From assembly GCF_025465255.1 (NCBI RefSeq), contig NZ_JAODNI010000108.1, forward strand, positions 1-64,000: a stretch of 64,000 nt of DNA, given 5' to 3'. The DNA is from Pseudonocardia sp. GTDB lineage: Bacteria > Actinomycetota > Actinomycetes > Mycobacteriales > Pseudonocardiaceae. The notes beneath the pieces were generated by a model, which searched no databases, was not told where the DNA came from, and saw only the letters and a program-made list of their open reading frames with translations. The translations under genes were made by a program, and so were the position numbers. Shown piece after piece: positions 8,094 through 18,884 of this stretch. The stretch's first letter is position 1, and the number at the start of each line of letters is the position of its first letter.

Positions 8094-8807
8094 ATGCTCT
8101 CCCCCGCACCGTCCAGTTCGACCCGGGCAGGTACCGGCACGGCGAGCCCGGGCCGGTCGCGGCGCAGGCGGGCCGTCGCGGTGCTGCTGCTCGCGGTGAC
8201 CGTCGTCGGGCTGCTCGGCGGCTGCGCCCGGGTCCGCACCGCGCTGGCGGTGCAGCCGGACGACACCGTGACGGGCGAGATCATCATCGCCACCCCGCCG
8301 AGGAACGCCGATGACAAGGGACCTCAGATCACCGTCCCGGCGGACCTGCAGAGCGAGATCGACGTCTCGGAGTACGACCAGGACAACTACGTCGGCTCCG
8401 TCCTGCGCTTCTCCGGGTTGACGTTCGACCAGGTCGCGCAGCTGCCGCAGGTCGGGGGCGCGGCGGGCGAGCGGATGACGATCTCGATGCGCCGCGCGGG
8501 CAACCGGGTGGTCGTCGACGCCACCGCGGACCTGACCACCGTCCCGGTGGACCGCGCGGACTTCCAGCTCAAGATCAGCTTTCCGGGCGAGGTCCTGGAC
8601 ACCAACGGCGAGAACGACTCCGGCACCGTGAGCTGGAGCTTCACGCCCGGCGAGGTGGGGGACGCCAACGCGATCGTCGCCTACGACGACCCCGGGGCCC
8701 CGTCCGTCGCGGGCTGGACCTTCGGTCTGACCCTGCTGGTCGCCGCCGCCGTCGCCGCCGTCGCCATGCTGGCGCACCGGACCCGCAACCCGCCGGTCCG
8801 GCCCTGA
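8094..8807 (+). CDS. lppM: LppM family lipoprotein
   Basis: This 237-residue protein has an N-terminal signal ending in the lipobox LLGGC, so it should be lipidated and tethered outside the membrane. A 150-residue DUF3153/LppM domain follows, then a C-terminal membrane helix and a short basic end (RTRNPPVRP). In M. tuberculosis LppM (Rv2171) is reported to influence cell-envelope phosphatidylinositol mannosides and phagosome interaction. The context here, near mannosyltransferase genes, agrees with an envelope role. The ATG at 8094 was chosen over an upstream GTG because it follows a -10-like CACGAT by 6 nt. Confidence 0.85.
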   Translation: MLSPAPSSSTRAGTGTASPGRSRRRRAVAVLLLAVTVVGLLGGCARVRTALAVQPDDTVTGEIIIATPPRNADDKGPQITVPADLQSEIDVSEYDQDNYVGSVLRFSGLTFDQVAQLPQVGGAAGERMTISMRRAGNRVVVDATADLTTVPVDRADFQLKISFPGEVLDTNGENDSGTVSWSFTPGEVGDANAIVAYDDPGAPSVAGWTFGLTLLVAAAVAAVAMLAHRTRNPPVRP

Positions 8808-8812
8808 GCCCA

Positions 8813-8829
8813 CCTCGCGAAAGGCGAGG
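8813..8829. terminator. Weak hairpin between lppM and metF
   Basis: A 6-bp stem (CCTCGC/GCGAGG) with a GAAAG loop lies directly after the lppM stop, in the convergent gap before metF. The small stem makes this tentative. Confidence 0.3.
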
Positions 8830-8854
8830 CCCACAAGGGCACGAAGGGCGTGGG

Positions 8855-9763
8855 TCAGGCCCCCACCCGGGACGCGACGAGCCCGAGCCGGGTGACCAGC
8901 TCCGTCGTGGCCAGGGAGCGGTTCAGCGTGTAGAAGTGCAGGTTCCGCACGCCCTCGGCGAGCAGCCGCTCACAGAGCTCGTGCGTGACGTCCAGGCCGG
9001 CGGACCGGAAGTCCTTCGGATCCGTGTACGGCTCCATCCGCTCCGCGAGCCCGGGCGGCAACGGCGCGCCGGAGAGCTCCGGCCCGCGTCGCAGGGTCTT
9101 CGCGCTGAGCAGCGGCATGATCCCCGGCAGCAGCGGGGCGTCGCAGCCCGCCGCCTCGAGCCGGTCCCGCAATCGCAGGAAGCCCTCCGGCTCCCAGAAC
9201 AGCTGGGTGACGGCGAAGTCCGCGCCCGCGCGCATCTTGGCCAACAGGCGTTGGAAGTCGCTGTCGAGGTCCGCGGAACGCGGGTGCCCGTACGGGAACG
9301 CCGCGACGCCCACGCAGAACGAGCCGGAGCGCTTCACGAGCCGCACCAGGTCGTCCGCGTACTCGACGCCCTCCGGGTGCTTCGTCCACTCGCCCAGCGG
9401 GTCGCCGGGAGGGTCCCCCCGGATCACCAGGACATTGCTGATGCCCGCGGCGGCGTAGTGCCCGAGGACGTGTCGCAGCTCCGCGACCGAGTGCGAGACC
9501 GCCGTGAGGTGCGCCGTCGGGACGAGCGTGGTGTCCGTCGCGATCCGCGCCGTCGTCCGCACCGTCCGGTCCCGGCTGGAGCCGCCGGCGCCGTAGGTCA
9601 CCGAGACGAAGGACGGGTCGAGCGGTTCGAGGCGGCGGACCGCACGCCAGAGCTCGGCCTCGCCGACGTCGTCCTTCGGCGGGAAGAATTCGACGGAGAA
9701 CGTCGGGCGGTCGGCCGCGAGCCGCCCGATGACCGATCGGGGGGCAGCAGGAGTCGCGCTCAC
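8855..9763 (-). CDS. metF: Methylenetetrahydrofolate reductase
   Basis: A 302-residue enzyme of the MetF TIM-barrel family. It reduces 5,10-methylene-THF to 5-methyl-THF with a flavin and NAD(P)H, supplying methionine synthesis. Visible hallmarks are SVEFFPPKDD near the N-terminus (with the catalytic Glu), VSVTYGAGGSSRDRT, AHLTAV, NVLVIRGDPPG, and FAVTQLFWEPEGF. The GTG at 9763 was chosen because TACGCT lies 6 nt upstream and because extra upstream codons overlap the divergent idsA2 promoter. The gene is transcribed away from idsA2. Confidence 0.93.
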   Translation of the reverse strand: MSATPAAPRSVIGRLAADRPTFSVEFFPPKDDVGEAELWRAVRRLEPLDPSFVSVTYGAGGSSRDRTVRTTARIATDTTLVPTAHLTAVSHSVAELRHVLGHYAAAGISNVLVIRGDPPGDPLGEWTKHPEGVEYADDLVRLVKRSGSFCVGVAAFPYGHPRSADLDSDFQRLLAKMRAGADFAVTQLFWEPEGFLRLRDRLEAAGCDAPLLPGIMPLLSAKTLRRGPELSGAPLPPGLAERMEPYTDPKDFRSAGLDVTHELCERLLAEGVRNLHFYTLNRSLATTELVTRLGLVASRVGA

Positions 9764-9811
9764 CCGAGCAGCGTACGGTTCCCGCTCCCCGCGCCGATAC
9801 GCTGCACCGCC

Positions 9812-9817
9812 GATAGT
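9812..9817 (+). promoter_or_regulatory. -10 hexamer for the idsA2-crtI-mptA-crtB run
   Basis: GATAGT lies 8 nt before the GTG start of idsA2, consistent with a leaderless transcript covering the coupled genes that follow. Confidence 0.4.
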
Positions 9818-9825
9818 CTCGGGCC

Positions 9826-10983
9826 GTGGTCCACCCCGCACAGCAGGCCCCGACCGGCTTTCCGACCTCCGTCCCGCACCGGGACCCCCCGCACGGTGCG
9901 ACCGGTCCCGACTCGGACCTGGTCGGCCACGTGGAACGGGAGCTCGCCGACTATCTGCAGCAGCGCCGCGCGGAAGCCTCCGCGATCGGCCCCGTCTTCG
10001 GCGAGGCCACGGACGCGCTGACCCGCTTCGTCCTGCAGGGCGGCAAGCGGCTGCGCCCCACGTTCGCGTGGTGGGGCTGGCGCGGCGCGGGCGGCGAGGC
10101 CACCGGCCCGACGGCGGACGCGGTGCTCCGCGCGATCAGCGCTCTCGAGCTCGTGCAGGCCTCGGCCCTCGTCCACGACGACCTCATGGACGCCTCGGCG
10201 ACGCGGCGGGGCAAGCCCACCGTGCACGTCGAGTTCGCCGCCCGGCACGCCGACGCGGGGTGGAGCGGGCGCCCGGCGCGGTTCGGTGCCGCGACCGCGA
10301 TCCTGCTCGGCGACCTGGCCCTGACCTGGGCGGACGACCTCTTCCACTCCTCCGGTCTGCCCTCGGCCGCGGTCGCGCGGGCCCTGGAGCCCTGGCGCGG
10401 CATGCGCACCGAGGTCCTCGGCGGGCAGTTCCTGGACGTCCACACCCAGGCGACGGGCGACGAGTCGGTGGCCGCCGCGCTGCGGATCGACCGGTACAAG
10501 ACCGCGGCCTACACGGTCGAGCGGCCGCTGCACCTGGGCGCGGCGCTCGCCGGCGCGGATCCGGACCTGGTCGCCGCCTACCGCCGCTTCGGCGCGGACA
10601 TCGGCGTCGCCTTCCAGCTACGGGACGACCTGCTGGGCGTCTACGGCGACCCCGCGGTCACCGGCAAACCCGCGGGGGACGACCTGCGCGAGGGCAAGCG
10701 GACCGTCCTCGTCGCGCTGGCGCTGCAGCGGGCCACGGAACGCGGAGCCGACGCGCAGCGCGACGAGATCGTCTCCGCGCTCGGCGACCCCGAGCTCGAC
10801 GAGCCACGGCTCGGCCGGGTGCGCGGGCTGCTGAACGAGCTGGGCGCGGTCCAGGCCGTCGAGCAGCGGATCGCCGCGCTCACCGGCTCCGCGCTGGACG
10901 CGCTGTCCGTCGCGCAGGTCGCCGAGCCCGCGGCCGCCGCGCTCGCGGACCTCGCCGTCCGGGCGACCAGGCGGCACTCTTGA
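9826..10983 (+). CDS. idsA2: Polyprenyl diphosphate synthase (GGPP synthase, IdsA2/CrtE)
   Basis: A 385-residue trans-isoprenyl diphosphate synthase. The first Asp-rich motif is HDDLMD (D118, D119, D122) and the second is QLRDDLLG (D267, D268). GGKRLRP binds the homoallylic substrate. Its position corresponds to M. tuberculosis idsA2 (Rv2173). The next gene is a phytoene desaturase starting at this stop codon, and a phytoene synthase follows further on, so the likely product is geranylgeranyl diphosphate feeding carotenoids (CrtE role). The GTG start is supported by an upstream GATAGT hexamer. Confidence 0.9.
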   Translation: MVHPAQQAPTGFPTSVPHRDPPHGATGPDSDLVGHVERELADYLQQRRAEASAIGPVFGEATDALTRFVLQGGKRLRPTFAWWGWRGAGGEATGPTADAVLRAISALELVQASALVHDDLMDASATRRGKPTVHVEFAARHADAGWSGRPARFGAATAILLGDLALTWADDLFHSSGLPSAAVARALEPWRGMRTEVLGGQFLDVHTQATGDESVAAALRIDRYKTAAYTVERPLHLGAALAGADPDLVAAYRRFGADIGVAFQLRDDLLGVYGDPAVTGKPAGDDLREGKRTVLVALALQRATERGADAQRDEIVSALGDPELDEPRLGRVRGLLNELGAVQAVEQRIAALTGSALDALSVAQVAEPAAAALADLAVRATRRHS

Positions 10984-12581
10984 GGCTCGGACGATCGACG
11001 CGGGGCACCGTCCCCGGCCCCACCGAACACGTGGTCGTCGTCGGCGCCGGTCTCGCCGGGCTCTCGGCCGCGCTGCACCTGCGCGGCGCCGGCCACGCCG
11101 TCACGCTCGTCGAACGGGCGGACCACCCGGGCGGCCGCGCCGGGGCGCTGGACCTGGACGTCGACGGCGGGACGTACCGGGTCGACACCGGACCCACCGT
11201 CCTCACCATGCCCGAGCTGCTCGACGACGCCCTGCGCGCCGTCGGCGACTCCCTCGCCGCACGGCTGGACCTGGTGCGGCTCGATCCCGCGTACCGCTGC
11301 ACCTTCGCCGACGGCAGCTCCCTCGACGTCCACACCGACGCCGAGGCGATGGAGGCCGAGGTCCGGGACGTCTGCGGGCCCGCGGCGGCGGCCGGCTACG
11401 TCGAGCTGCGCCGCTGGCTGACCGAGCTCTACGAGACCGAGATCGACACCTTCATCGGCGCCAACTTCGACTCCCCGCTCGACCTCCTCGGCGGCGACCT
11501 CCTGCGACTGGCGAGGCTCGGCGGCTTCGGCCGGCTCGGCCCGCGGATCGCCCGCTACCTGCCGGACGAGCGGCTGCGCCGGATCTTCTCGTTCCAGGCG
11601 CTCTACGCGGGCCTGCCGCCGCAGCGCGCGCTCGGGGCGTACGGCGTCATCTCCTACATGGACACGATCGCCGGCGTGTACTTCCCGCGCGGCGGGATGC
11701 GGCAGGTCGGGCGGGCGCTGGCGGACGCGGCCTCGGACGCGGGCGTCGAGGTCCTGCTGGGCCGCGAGGTCACCGGGCTGGAACGCCGGGGCGGACGGGT
11801 CACCGCGATCCGGCACACCGCACCCGGCGACGCCCCGGACAGGGGCGCCGACACGGCCCGGCTGGCCTGTGACGCCGTCGTCCTCACCCCGGATCTCCCC
11901 CTCGTGCACCGGCTGCTGGGCCGCACCCCGAAACGGGTGGTGCCGATGCGCTGGTCCCCCAGCGCCGTCGTCCTGCACGCGGGGCTGCGGCGGCCGCGGC
12001 CGGAGCTGGCGCACCACACGATCTCCTTCGGCGAGGCCTGGGAGGACACGTTCCGCGAGATCGTCGACGACGGCGCGCTGATGAGCGACCCGTCGCTGCT
12101 GCTCACCCGGCCCACGGCGACGGACCCGGGCCTCGCCCCGCCGGACCGGGACCTGCTGTTCGTCCTCGCCCCGTGCCCCAACACCGACGCCGCGCCGTTC
12201 GACTGGCAGCGCCTGGGGCCCGCCTACCGGGACGAGCTCCTCGGCGTCCTGGAGCAGCGCGGGTACGACGGCCTGACCGGGGACATCGAGGTGTCCCGGC
12301 TCGTCACGCCCGCGGACTGGGCGGCGCAGGGCCACGCCGCCGGCACCCCGTTCTCCGCGGCGCACACGTTCGCCCAGACCGGCCCGTTCCGGCCGCGCAA
12401 CACCGTCCGCGACCTGGACAACGTCGTGCTGGCCGGCTGCGGGACCACCCCCGGCGTCGGCATCCCGCCCGTCCTGATCTCCGGCCGGCTGGCCGCCGAG
12501 CGGATCACCGGCCGACACCGCCGGACGGAGGGTCCCGAAAGGACCGGAAGCCCGGCCGTGCGAGCATGGTCCCCGACATGA
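10980..12581 (+). CDS. crtI: Phytoene desaturase (CrtI family)
   Basis: A 533-residue FAD enzyme that dehydrogenates phytoene toward lycopene at the membrane. The N-terminal dinucleotide motif VVVVGAGLAGLSAAL, the GGRAG loop and the C-terminal FAD-binding segment NVVLAGCGTTPGVGIPPVLISGR are characteristic. The likely start is TTG at 10980, which overlaps the idsA2 stop (TTGA) and gives an N-terminus ending TVPGPTEHVVVVG. A GTG at 11031 would remove those residues. The stop overlaps the ATG of mptA, so the run is coupled. Confidence 0.9.
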   Translation: MRLGRSTRGTVPGPTEHVVVVGAGLAGLSAALHLRGAGHAVTLVERADHPGGRAGALDLDVDGGTYRVDTGPTVLTMPELLDDALRAVGDSLAARLDLVRLDPAYRCTFADGSSLDVHTDAEAMEAEVRDVCGPAAAAGYVELRRWLTELYETEIDTFIGANFDSPLDLLGGDLLRLARLGGFGRLGPRIARYLPDERLRRIFSFQALYAGLPPQRALGAYGVISYMDTIAGVYFPRGGMRQVGRALADAASDAGVEVLLGREVTGLERRGGRVTAIRHTAPGDAPDRGADTARLACDAVVLTPDLPLVHRLLGRTPKRVVPMRWSPSAVVLHAGLRRPRPELAHHTISFGEAWEDTFREIVDDGALMSDPSLLLTRPTATDPGLAPPDRDLLFVLAPCPNTDAAPFDWQRLGPAYRDELLGVLEQRGYDGLTGDIEVSRLVTPADWAAQGHAAGTPFSAAHTFAQTGPFRPRNTVRDLDNVVLAGCGTTPGVGIPPVLISGRLAAERITGRHRRTEGPERTGSPAVRAWSPT

Positions 12582-14248
12582 CCGCGCAGCCCTCACCTCC
12601 GGTGCCCCGGCCGGCCACGCCCGCCCGGGACGTCCCGCGCGCCGGCACGCCGGTTCCCGACGTCAGCGACCCGGATCCCGAGCCGGGCGGGGTCGTCACC
12701 GCGACGCTGCCCGCCGAGGCCGCGGACCCGCCCGCCGAGCGCCGGCCCGGCCTGGTCGAGCGGATGGGCGCCCCGCCGCGGAAGCCGCTGTTCCTGGGGC
12801 TCACCGCATCGTTACTGCTGCTGGTCGGTGGCTTCGGTGGCGGTGGCATCCTGCGCCGGGACCCGGTCCTGACGAACTCGCCGCTCGGTTTCTGGCGCTA
12901 CGGCCACGGGGCGGAGCTCGCCACCGCGCTGATGTACCTCGGCGTGATCCTGATGGCGTGGGCGTGGGTGCTGCTGGGCCGGGAGGTCCTGGCCGGCCGG
13001 ATCGGCGGCCGCGCGGTGCTGAGCACGTCGCTCGTGTGGATCGTGCCGGTGCTGCTCGGCCCGCCCCTGTTCACCCGGGACGTCTACAGCTACCTGGCCC
13101 AGGGTGCGCTGCCGCTGTTCGGCCTGGACCCCTACGGCGTCGGCCCGGAGGCCATGCCGGGGGTCTTCACCGACAACGTGCACTACTTCTGGCAGGACAC
13201 CCCGGCACCGTACGGCCCGCTGTTCATCCTCCTGGCCAAGTCCTGGGCCTGGGTGACGCTGCAGACCGGCGGCGACATGATCGTCGGCGTGATCGGCATG
13301 CGGCTGGTCATGTGCCTCGGCCTGGTCCTGCTGGTCTGGACGCTGCCCGAGCTCACCCGCCGGCTCGGCGGGCGCCCCGCCACCGCGCTGTGGGTCGTCG
13401 TCGCGAACCCGGTCACCGTGATCCACCTGATCGGCGGCGGGCACAACGACCTGCTGGTCGTCGGGCTGCTGGCGGTCGGGTCGCTGTTCGCGCTGCGCGG
13501 CCGGCTCGTCCTGGCGATCGTGCTGGTCACCCTGGCGATGGCGACGAAGGCCTCCGCGGCCGTCGCGCTGCCCTTCCTGGTGATGATCTGGGCCGCGCGG
13601 ATGGAGGGCCCGTTCAACCGGCGCCTGCTCCGCGCCGGGATGCTCGGCGTCGGGATCTTCGTCGTGACCTTCGGGGCCGTCACCCTCGCCGCGCAGGTGG
13701 ACCTGGGCTGGCTGCCCGCGCTCAGCGCGCCGTCGATGATCGTGAACTGGCTGTCGCTCCCCACCGGCGTCGGCGAGTTCGTGCACACCGCGATCGGCGG
13801 GATCGCGACGCTGCCCAAGCAGCCGTTCATCAACGTCGCCCGCGTGATCGGCGGGATCGGCCTCGCCGCGATCTTCGTCGTCCAGTGGTGGCGTTCGCGC
13901 GAGGGCGGGCCGGACGCGATCCGCCGGGCCGGCATCGTGCTCGTCGCCGTCGCCCTGCTCTCCCCCGCGACGCTGCCCTGGTACCTCAGCTGGGGCATGG
14001 CCCTGCTGGCGATGACGGCGTGGAGCGCACGGGGGCTGCAGTGGCTGGTCTTCGGCTCGCTGTGGCTGGTGATCGTCTACTACCCCAACGGCGAGGCGGG
14101 CCTCTACAACTGGGGCTACCTGGCCATCTGCGCGGTGCTGGCCGCCCTGGCCTCGGTGTCCCTGCTCCGGCCGGACCCGCTCGGGCTCGGCCGCTCGCGG
14201 GCCGTCCCGGCCGAACCCGCGCCCGCGCGTGCCGACGCGGCAGGCTGA
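12578..14248 (+). CDS. mptA: Alpha-(1->6)-mannosyltransferase (MptA type)
   Basis: A 556-residue polytopic GT-C glycosyltransferase with about a dozen membrane helices and a proline-rich cytosolic N-terminus of some 65 residues. The loop after the first helices contains [11 protein letters not shown], carrying the acidic pair expected for polyprenyl-phosphate-mannose-dependent transferases. In mycobacteria MptA (Rv2174) extends the mannan core of lipomannan and lipoarabinomannan on the outer face of the membrane. The ATG at 12578 overlaps the crtI stop (ATGA); an ATG at 12566 is an alternative. Its placement between two carotenoid genes is unusual. Confidence 0.88.
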   Translation: MTAQPSPPVPRPATPARDVPRAGTPVPDVSDPDPEPGGVVTATLPAEAADPPAERRPGLVERMGAPPRKPLFLGLTASLLLLVGGFGGGGILRRDPVLTNSPLGFWRYGHGAELATALMYLGVILMAWAWVLLGREVLAGRIGGRAVLSTSLVWIVPVLLGPPLFTRDVYSYLAQGALPLFGLDPYGVGPEAMPGVFTDNVHYFWQDTPAPYGPLFILLAKSWAWVTLQTGGDMIVGVIGMRLVMCLGLVLLVWTLPELTRRLGGRPATALWVVVANPVTVIHLIGGGHNDLLVVGLLAVGSLFALRGRLVLAIVLVTLAMATKASAAVALPFLVMIWAARMEGPFNRRLLRAGMLGVGIFVVTFGAVTLAAQVDLGWLPALSAPSMIVNWLSLPTGVGEFVHTAIGGIATLPKQPFINVARVIGGIGLAAIFVVQWWRSREGGPDAIRRAGIVLVAVALLSPATLPWYLSWGMALLAMTAWSARGLQWLVFGSLWLVIVYYPNGEAGLYNWGYLAICAVLAALASVSLLRPDPLGLGRSRAVPAEPAPARADAAG

Positions 14249-15185
14249 GCTCGACGCCGCCGGGATCACGGATCCGGCGCTGCGGGCCGCATACACGACC
14301 TGCCGCGAGCTGAACTCCGCCCACGGGCGCACGTACTTCCTCGCCACCCGCCTGCTGTCCCCGGACCGCCGGCCCGCGATCCACGCGTTGTACGGCTTCG
14401 CGCGGTACGCGGACGAGATCGTCGACGACCTGTCCGACGGCCGGGACGCCGAGGCGCGGGCCGACGCGCTCGACGACCTGGGCGTCGACCTCGTGGCCGC
14501 GTTCGACGGGGTGGCCGTCGAATCCCCGGTGATCACCGCCGTCGCGGACACCGTGCGCCGCTACGGGATCGACCGGACCCTCTTCGCGGCGTTCCTGACG
14601 TCGATGCGGATGGACACGCACGTCACCGGCTACCCGACCGCCGCCCACCTGGGCCGCTACGTGTACGGCTCCGCGGCGGTGATCGGCCTGCAGGTGCTCC
14701 CGGTGCTCGGGACCGTGGTCCCCCGGACGGAGGCCGAGGGCCCCGCCGCGGCCCTCGGCGTCGCTTTCCAGATGACGAACTTCCTCCGCGACGTCGGCGA
14801 GGACCTGGACCGCGGCCGCGTCTACCTGCCGGCGGACGAACTGGCGGCGTTCGGCGTGGACCGGGAGCTGTTGCTGTGGTGCCGGCGCACCCGGCGCACG
14901 GACCGCCGCGTCCGCCGGGCGCTGGCCCACCTCGTCGCGACGACGCGGGCGACCTACCGCCGGGCCGCGCCGGGTGTCGCGATGCTGCATCCGGCGTCGC
15001 GGGACTGCGTGGCCTGCGCGTTCACCCTCTACAGCGACATCCTGGACGAGATCGTGGCGGCGGACTATGCCGTGGTGAACCGTCGCGTCGTCGTGCCGAA
15101 CCGGCGGCGGGCGGCTGTGGCCCTGCCCCGGCTGGTCCGCGCCTTCGGCGCCCGTGCGCGGCAGGTCGCGCCGGAGCACCACTGA
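14229..15185 (+). CDS. crtB: Phytoene synthase (CrtB)
   Basis: A 318-residue squalene/phytoene synthase that condenses two GGPP molecules to phytoene. Both Asp-rich motifs are present: DEIVDD near residue 60 and [14 protein letters not shown] near residue 180, plus the YGFARYAD segment. It overlaps the end of mptA by 20 nt in another frame. With idsA2 and crtI it supplies lycopene-type carotenoid synthesis. No cyclase, ketolase or elongase gene is in the window, so the end product is unknown. Confidence 0.92.
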   Translation: MPTRQAELDAAGITDPALRAAYTTCRELNSAHGRTYFLATRLLSPDRRPAIHALYGFARYADEIVDDLSDGRDAEARADALDDLGVDLVAAFDGVAVESPVITAVADTVRRYGIDRTLFAAFLTSMRMDTHVTGYPTAAHLGRYVYGSAAVIGLQVLPVLGTVVPRTEAEGPAAALGVAFQMTNFLRDVGEDLDRGRVYLPADELAAFGVDRELLLWCRRTRRTDRRVRRALAHLVATTRATYRRAAPGVAMLHPASRDCVACAFTLYSDILDEIVAADYAVVNRRVVVPNRRRAAVALPRLVRAFGARARQVAPEHH

Positions 15186-15203
15186 CCGCGCACGAGCGGC
15201 CTT

Positions 15204-15575
15204 CTAGAACGCCATTGCCTGCGCGCGGCGCTTGATCTCGCGGTGCCGGCCCTCCACGAGGGCGTCGATCGGCGCGCCGGGCAGCGTGTCGTCCGCCTGG
15301 AAGAGCCAGCGCAGGATGTCCGGGTCCGAGTAGCCGCCGTCGCGCAGGACGGTGATCGTGCCCGGCAGGCCTTTCACCACCTCGGTCTCGACGAGGAACG
15401 CCGCCGGGATCACCGCGGTGTCGTCCTTCTTGAACGACAGCAGCTGGCCGTCCCGCACCAGCTGGTGGACCCGGGTCACAGGGATCCCCATCGCGGCGGC
15501 GACGTCCGACACGGGGATGGTCTCGATCTCGTCGGGCAGAACCGACGCGGATGCAGATGAAGAAACCTCACTCAC
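15204..15575 (-). CDS. Rv2175c-type DNA-binding protein
   Basis: This 123-residue protein has a winged-helix/HTH core: IPVSDVAAAMGIPVTRVHQLVRDGQLLSF, residues 20-48. It is followed by the conserved C-terminal domain FLVETEVVKGLPGTITVLRDGGYSD. Its M. tuberculosis counterpart Rv2175c binds DNA and is a substrate of the neighbouring kinase PknL; pknL is divergently transcribed here as well. The GTG at 15575 was chosen because an AAGGCT hexamer lies 7 nt upstream; the longer frame would overlap the pknL promoter. Confidence 0.85.
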   Translation of the reverse strand: MSEVSSSASASVLPDEIETIPVSDVAAAMGIPVTRVHQLVRDGQLLSFKKDDTAVIPAAFLVETEVVKGLPGTITVLRDGGYSDPDILRWLFQADDTLPGAPIDALVEGRHREIKRRAQAMAF

Positions 15576-15636
15576 ACCGGACAGCCTTCCACAGCACCGT
15601 ATGCGACGGGAGCCACCGGGCAGGGCGAAAACCGCG

Positions 15637-15650
15637 CGACGGTACCGTCG
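15637..15650. promoter_or_regulatory. Perfect palindrome over the pknL -10
   Basis: CGACGGTACCGTCG is a perfect 14-bp palindrome containing TACCGT (15643-15648), a -10-like hexamer 6 nt before the pknL GTG. It lies in the divergent region shared with the Rv2175c-type regulator and is a candidate operator. Confidence 0.45.
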
Positions 15651-15654
15651 AGGG

Positions 15655-17409
15655 GTGAACGCCCCCACCGGTTCGGCAGGAGCGCTGCTGGACGCGCGCT
15701 ACCGTCTGGGCCCGGTGATCGCCCGCGGCGGCATGTCCACCGTGTACCGCGGGACGGACACCCGGCTGGACCGCCCGGTCGCGATCAAGATCATGGATCC
15801 GCGGATGGCGGCCGATCCCGCCTTCCGCACCCGGTTCGAGCGCGAGGCCCGCTCCGCCGCCCGGATCGACCACCCCTGCGTCGTCGACGTCCACGACCAG
15901 GGCCGCTTCGAGCCCCCGGGCGCCGATCCCACGCTCTTCCTCGTCATGGAGCTCGTGGAGGGCGGCACGCTGCGGGACGTGCTGCGCCGGCGCGGCGCCC
16001 TCGGCGTCCCGGCGGCCGTGGCGGTGATGGAGCCGGTCCTCGCCGGCCTCGCCCAGGCCCACCTCCTGCACATGGTGCACCGGGACGTCAAACCGGAGAA
16101 CGTGCTCATCTCGCGCGCCGGCGAGGTCAAGGTCGCGGACTTCGGGCTGGTCACCGCGGCCGCGGATGCGGGCGTGAGCCACGCGGGGATGATCCTCGGG
16201 ACGATGGCCTACCTCTCGCCCGAGCAGGTCGCCGCGGGCCAGGCGGACGCCCGCAGCGACGTCTACGCCGCCGGGGTGCTGTTCTACGAGCTCCTGACGG
16301 GTGCGCCGCCCTACTCCGGGGACCACGCGCTCTCCGTCGCCTACCGGCACGTGAACGACGACGTGCCGCCGCCGTCCGCGATCGCCACCGAGGTCCCGCC
16401 CGAGCTCGACGAGCTGGTCCGCCGGGCGACGTCCCGTGACCCCGCGCAGCGGCCACCGGACGCGGGGGCGTTCCTCGCCGAGCTGGGGCATGTCCGCCGG
16501 CTGCTGGCGATCCCCCGGGTGCCCGTCCCGCAGCCGCCGCCCCCGCCCGTCGAGGAGCAGGACACCGTTCCCGCGGCGTCCCCTCCTGCCGGCCCCGGGC
16601 CGGGAGGCACCCGGGCCATGAGCCGCGAGGTGCCGGCGCCGGCCGCCACCGGGACGTCGGTCGCCCCGCGCCCCGAGGCCCTCGCCGACCACCGCATCGC
16701 GCGGCGCCGCAGCCGCCGGGTGTTCGCGATCTGGGTCGTGGTCGTACTGGTCCTCGGGCTCGCCGTCGGCACGGCCGCGTGGTGGCTCGGCAGCGGCCGC
16801 TGGACGGCCATGCCGTCGGTGATCGGGCTGGACCGGACCGCGGCCGAGCAGGTGCTCGCCGAGGCGGACCTGGTCGTCTCGGTCACCGAGGAGCACCGGG
16901 ACGACGTGGCCGCGGACGTCGTCGCGGAGACCACCCCCGGCGTCGCGGCCCGGTTGCTGCGGGGCAGCGCGGTCACGCTGACCGTGTCGAGCGGACGCCC
17001 GGTGGTGCCCGCCATCGCACCCGGAGTGACCGTCGCGGCCGCCGAGCAGACCGTACGGGATGCCGAGCTCACGCCCGTCCGCTCCACCACGGCCGCCGAG
17101 TTCAGCGAGACCGTGCCCGAGGGCGCCGTCGTCCGGACGGATCCGGCGGCGGGGGCCGCGCTGCCGATCGGCGGCACGGTGACGCTCGTGGTCAGCAAGG
17201 GCGTCCCGCCGCCGCCCGAGGTGCGGGTGCCCGAGGTGACCGGCGAGCGCCTCGACGACGCCCGCGCCGCCCTCGCGGACGCGGGCCTGGACGTCGAGGT
17301 GGAGCAGCGCTTCCCGTTCGGCCGCCGCAACGGGATCGTGGTGGACCAGACCCCCGGCTCGGGGGAGTCCGTCGAGCCGGGGACCACGGTCACGCTCTCG
17401 GTCTTCTGA
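15655..17409 (+). CDS. pknL: Ser/Thr protein kinase with PASTA domains (PknL)
   Basis: A 584-residue membrane kinase. The cytosolic catalytic domain (about residues 14-280) shows ARGGMSTVYRG, the ATP lysine K45 in VAIKI, the catalytic loop H142-R143-D144 in HRDVKPENVL, DFG at D162 and GTMAYLSPEQ. A Pro-rich juxtamembrane linker leads to one transmembrane helix (about 356-378). Three extracellular PASTA repeats (about 383-584) follow, which in related kinases bind muropeptides or lipid II. PknL of M. tuberculosis phosphorylates Rv2175c, whose homologue is divergent here. The GTG start fits a leaderless promoter. Confidence 0.93.
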   Translation: MNAPTGSAGALLDARYRLGPVIARGGMSTVYRGTDTRLDRPVAIKIMDPRMAADPAFRTRFEREARSAARIDHPCVVDVHDQGRFEPPGADPTLFLVMELVEGGTLRDVLRRRGALGVPAAVAVMEPVLAGLAQAHLLHMVHRDVKPENVLISRAGEVKVADFGLVTAAADAGVSHAGMILGTMAYLSPEQVAAGQADARSDVYAAGVLFYELLTGAPPYSGDHALSVAYRHVNDDVPPPSAIATEVPPELDELVRRATSRDPAQRPPDAGAFLAELGHVRRLLAIPRVPVPQPPPPPVEEQDTVPAASPPAGPGPGGTRAMSREVPAPAATGTSVAPRPEALADHRIARRRSRRVFAIWVVVVLVLGLAVGTAAWWLGSGRWTAMPSVIGLDRTAAEQVLAEADLVVSVTEEHRDDVAADVVAETTPGVAARLLRGSAVTLTVSSGRPVVPAIAPGVTVAAAEQTVRDAELTPVRSTTAAEFSETVPEGAVVRTDPAAGAALPIGGTVTLVVSKGVPPPPEVRVPEVTGERLDDARAALADAGLDVEVEQRFPFGRRNGIVVDQTPGSGESVEPGTTVTLSVF

Positions 17410-17415
17410 AGCCGG

Positions 17416-18879
<1,464 letters not shown>

Positions 18880-18884
18880 TCACC

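Noticed and set aside
7690..8109. Minus-strand ORF covering the gap before lppM
   Set aside because: It overlaps the ends of two real plus-strand genes and shows no domain or ribosome site.
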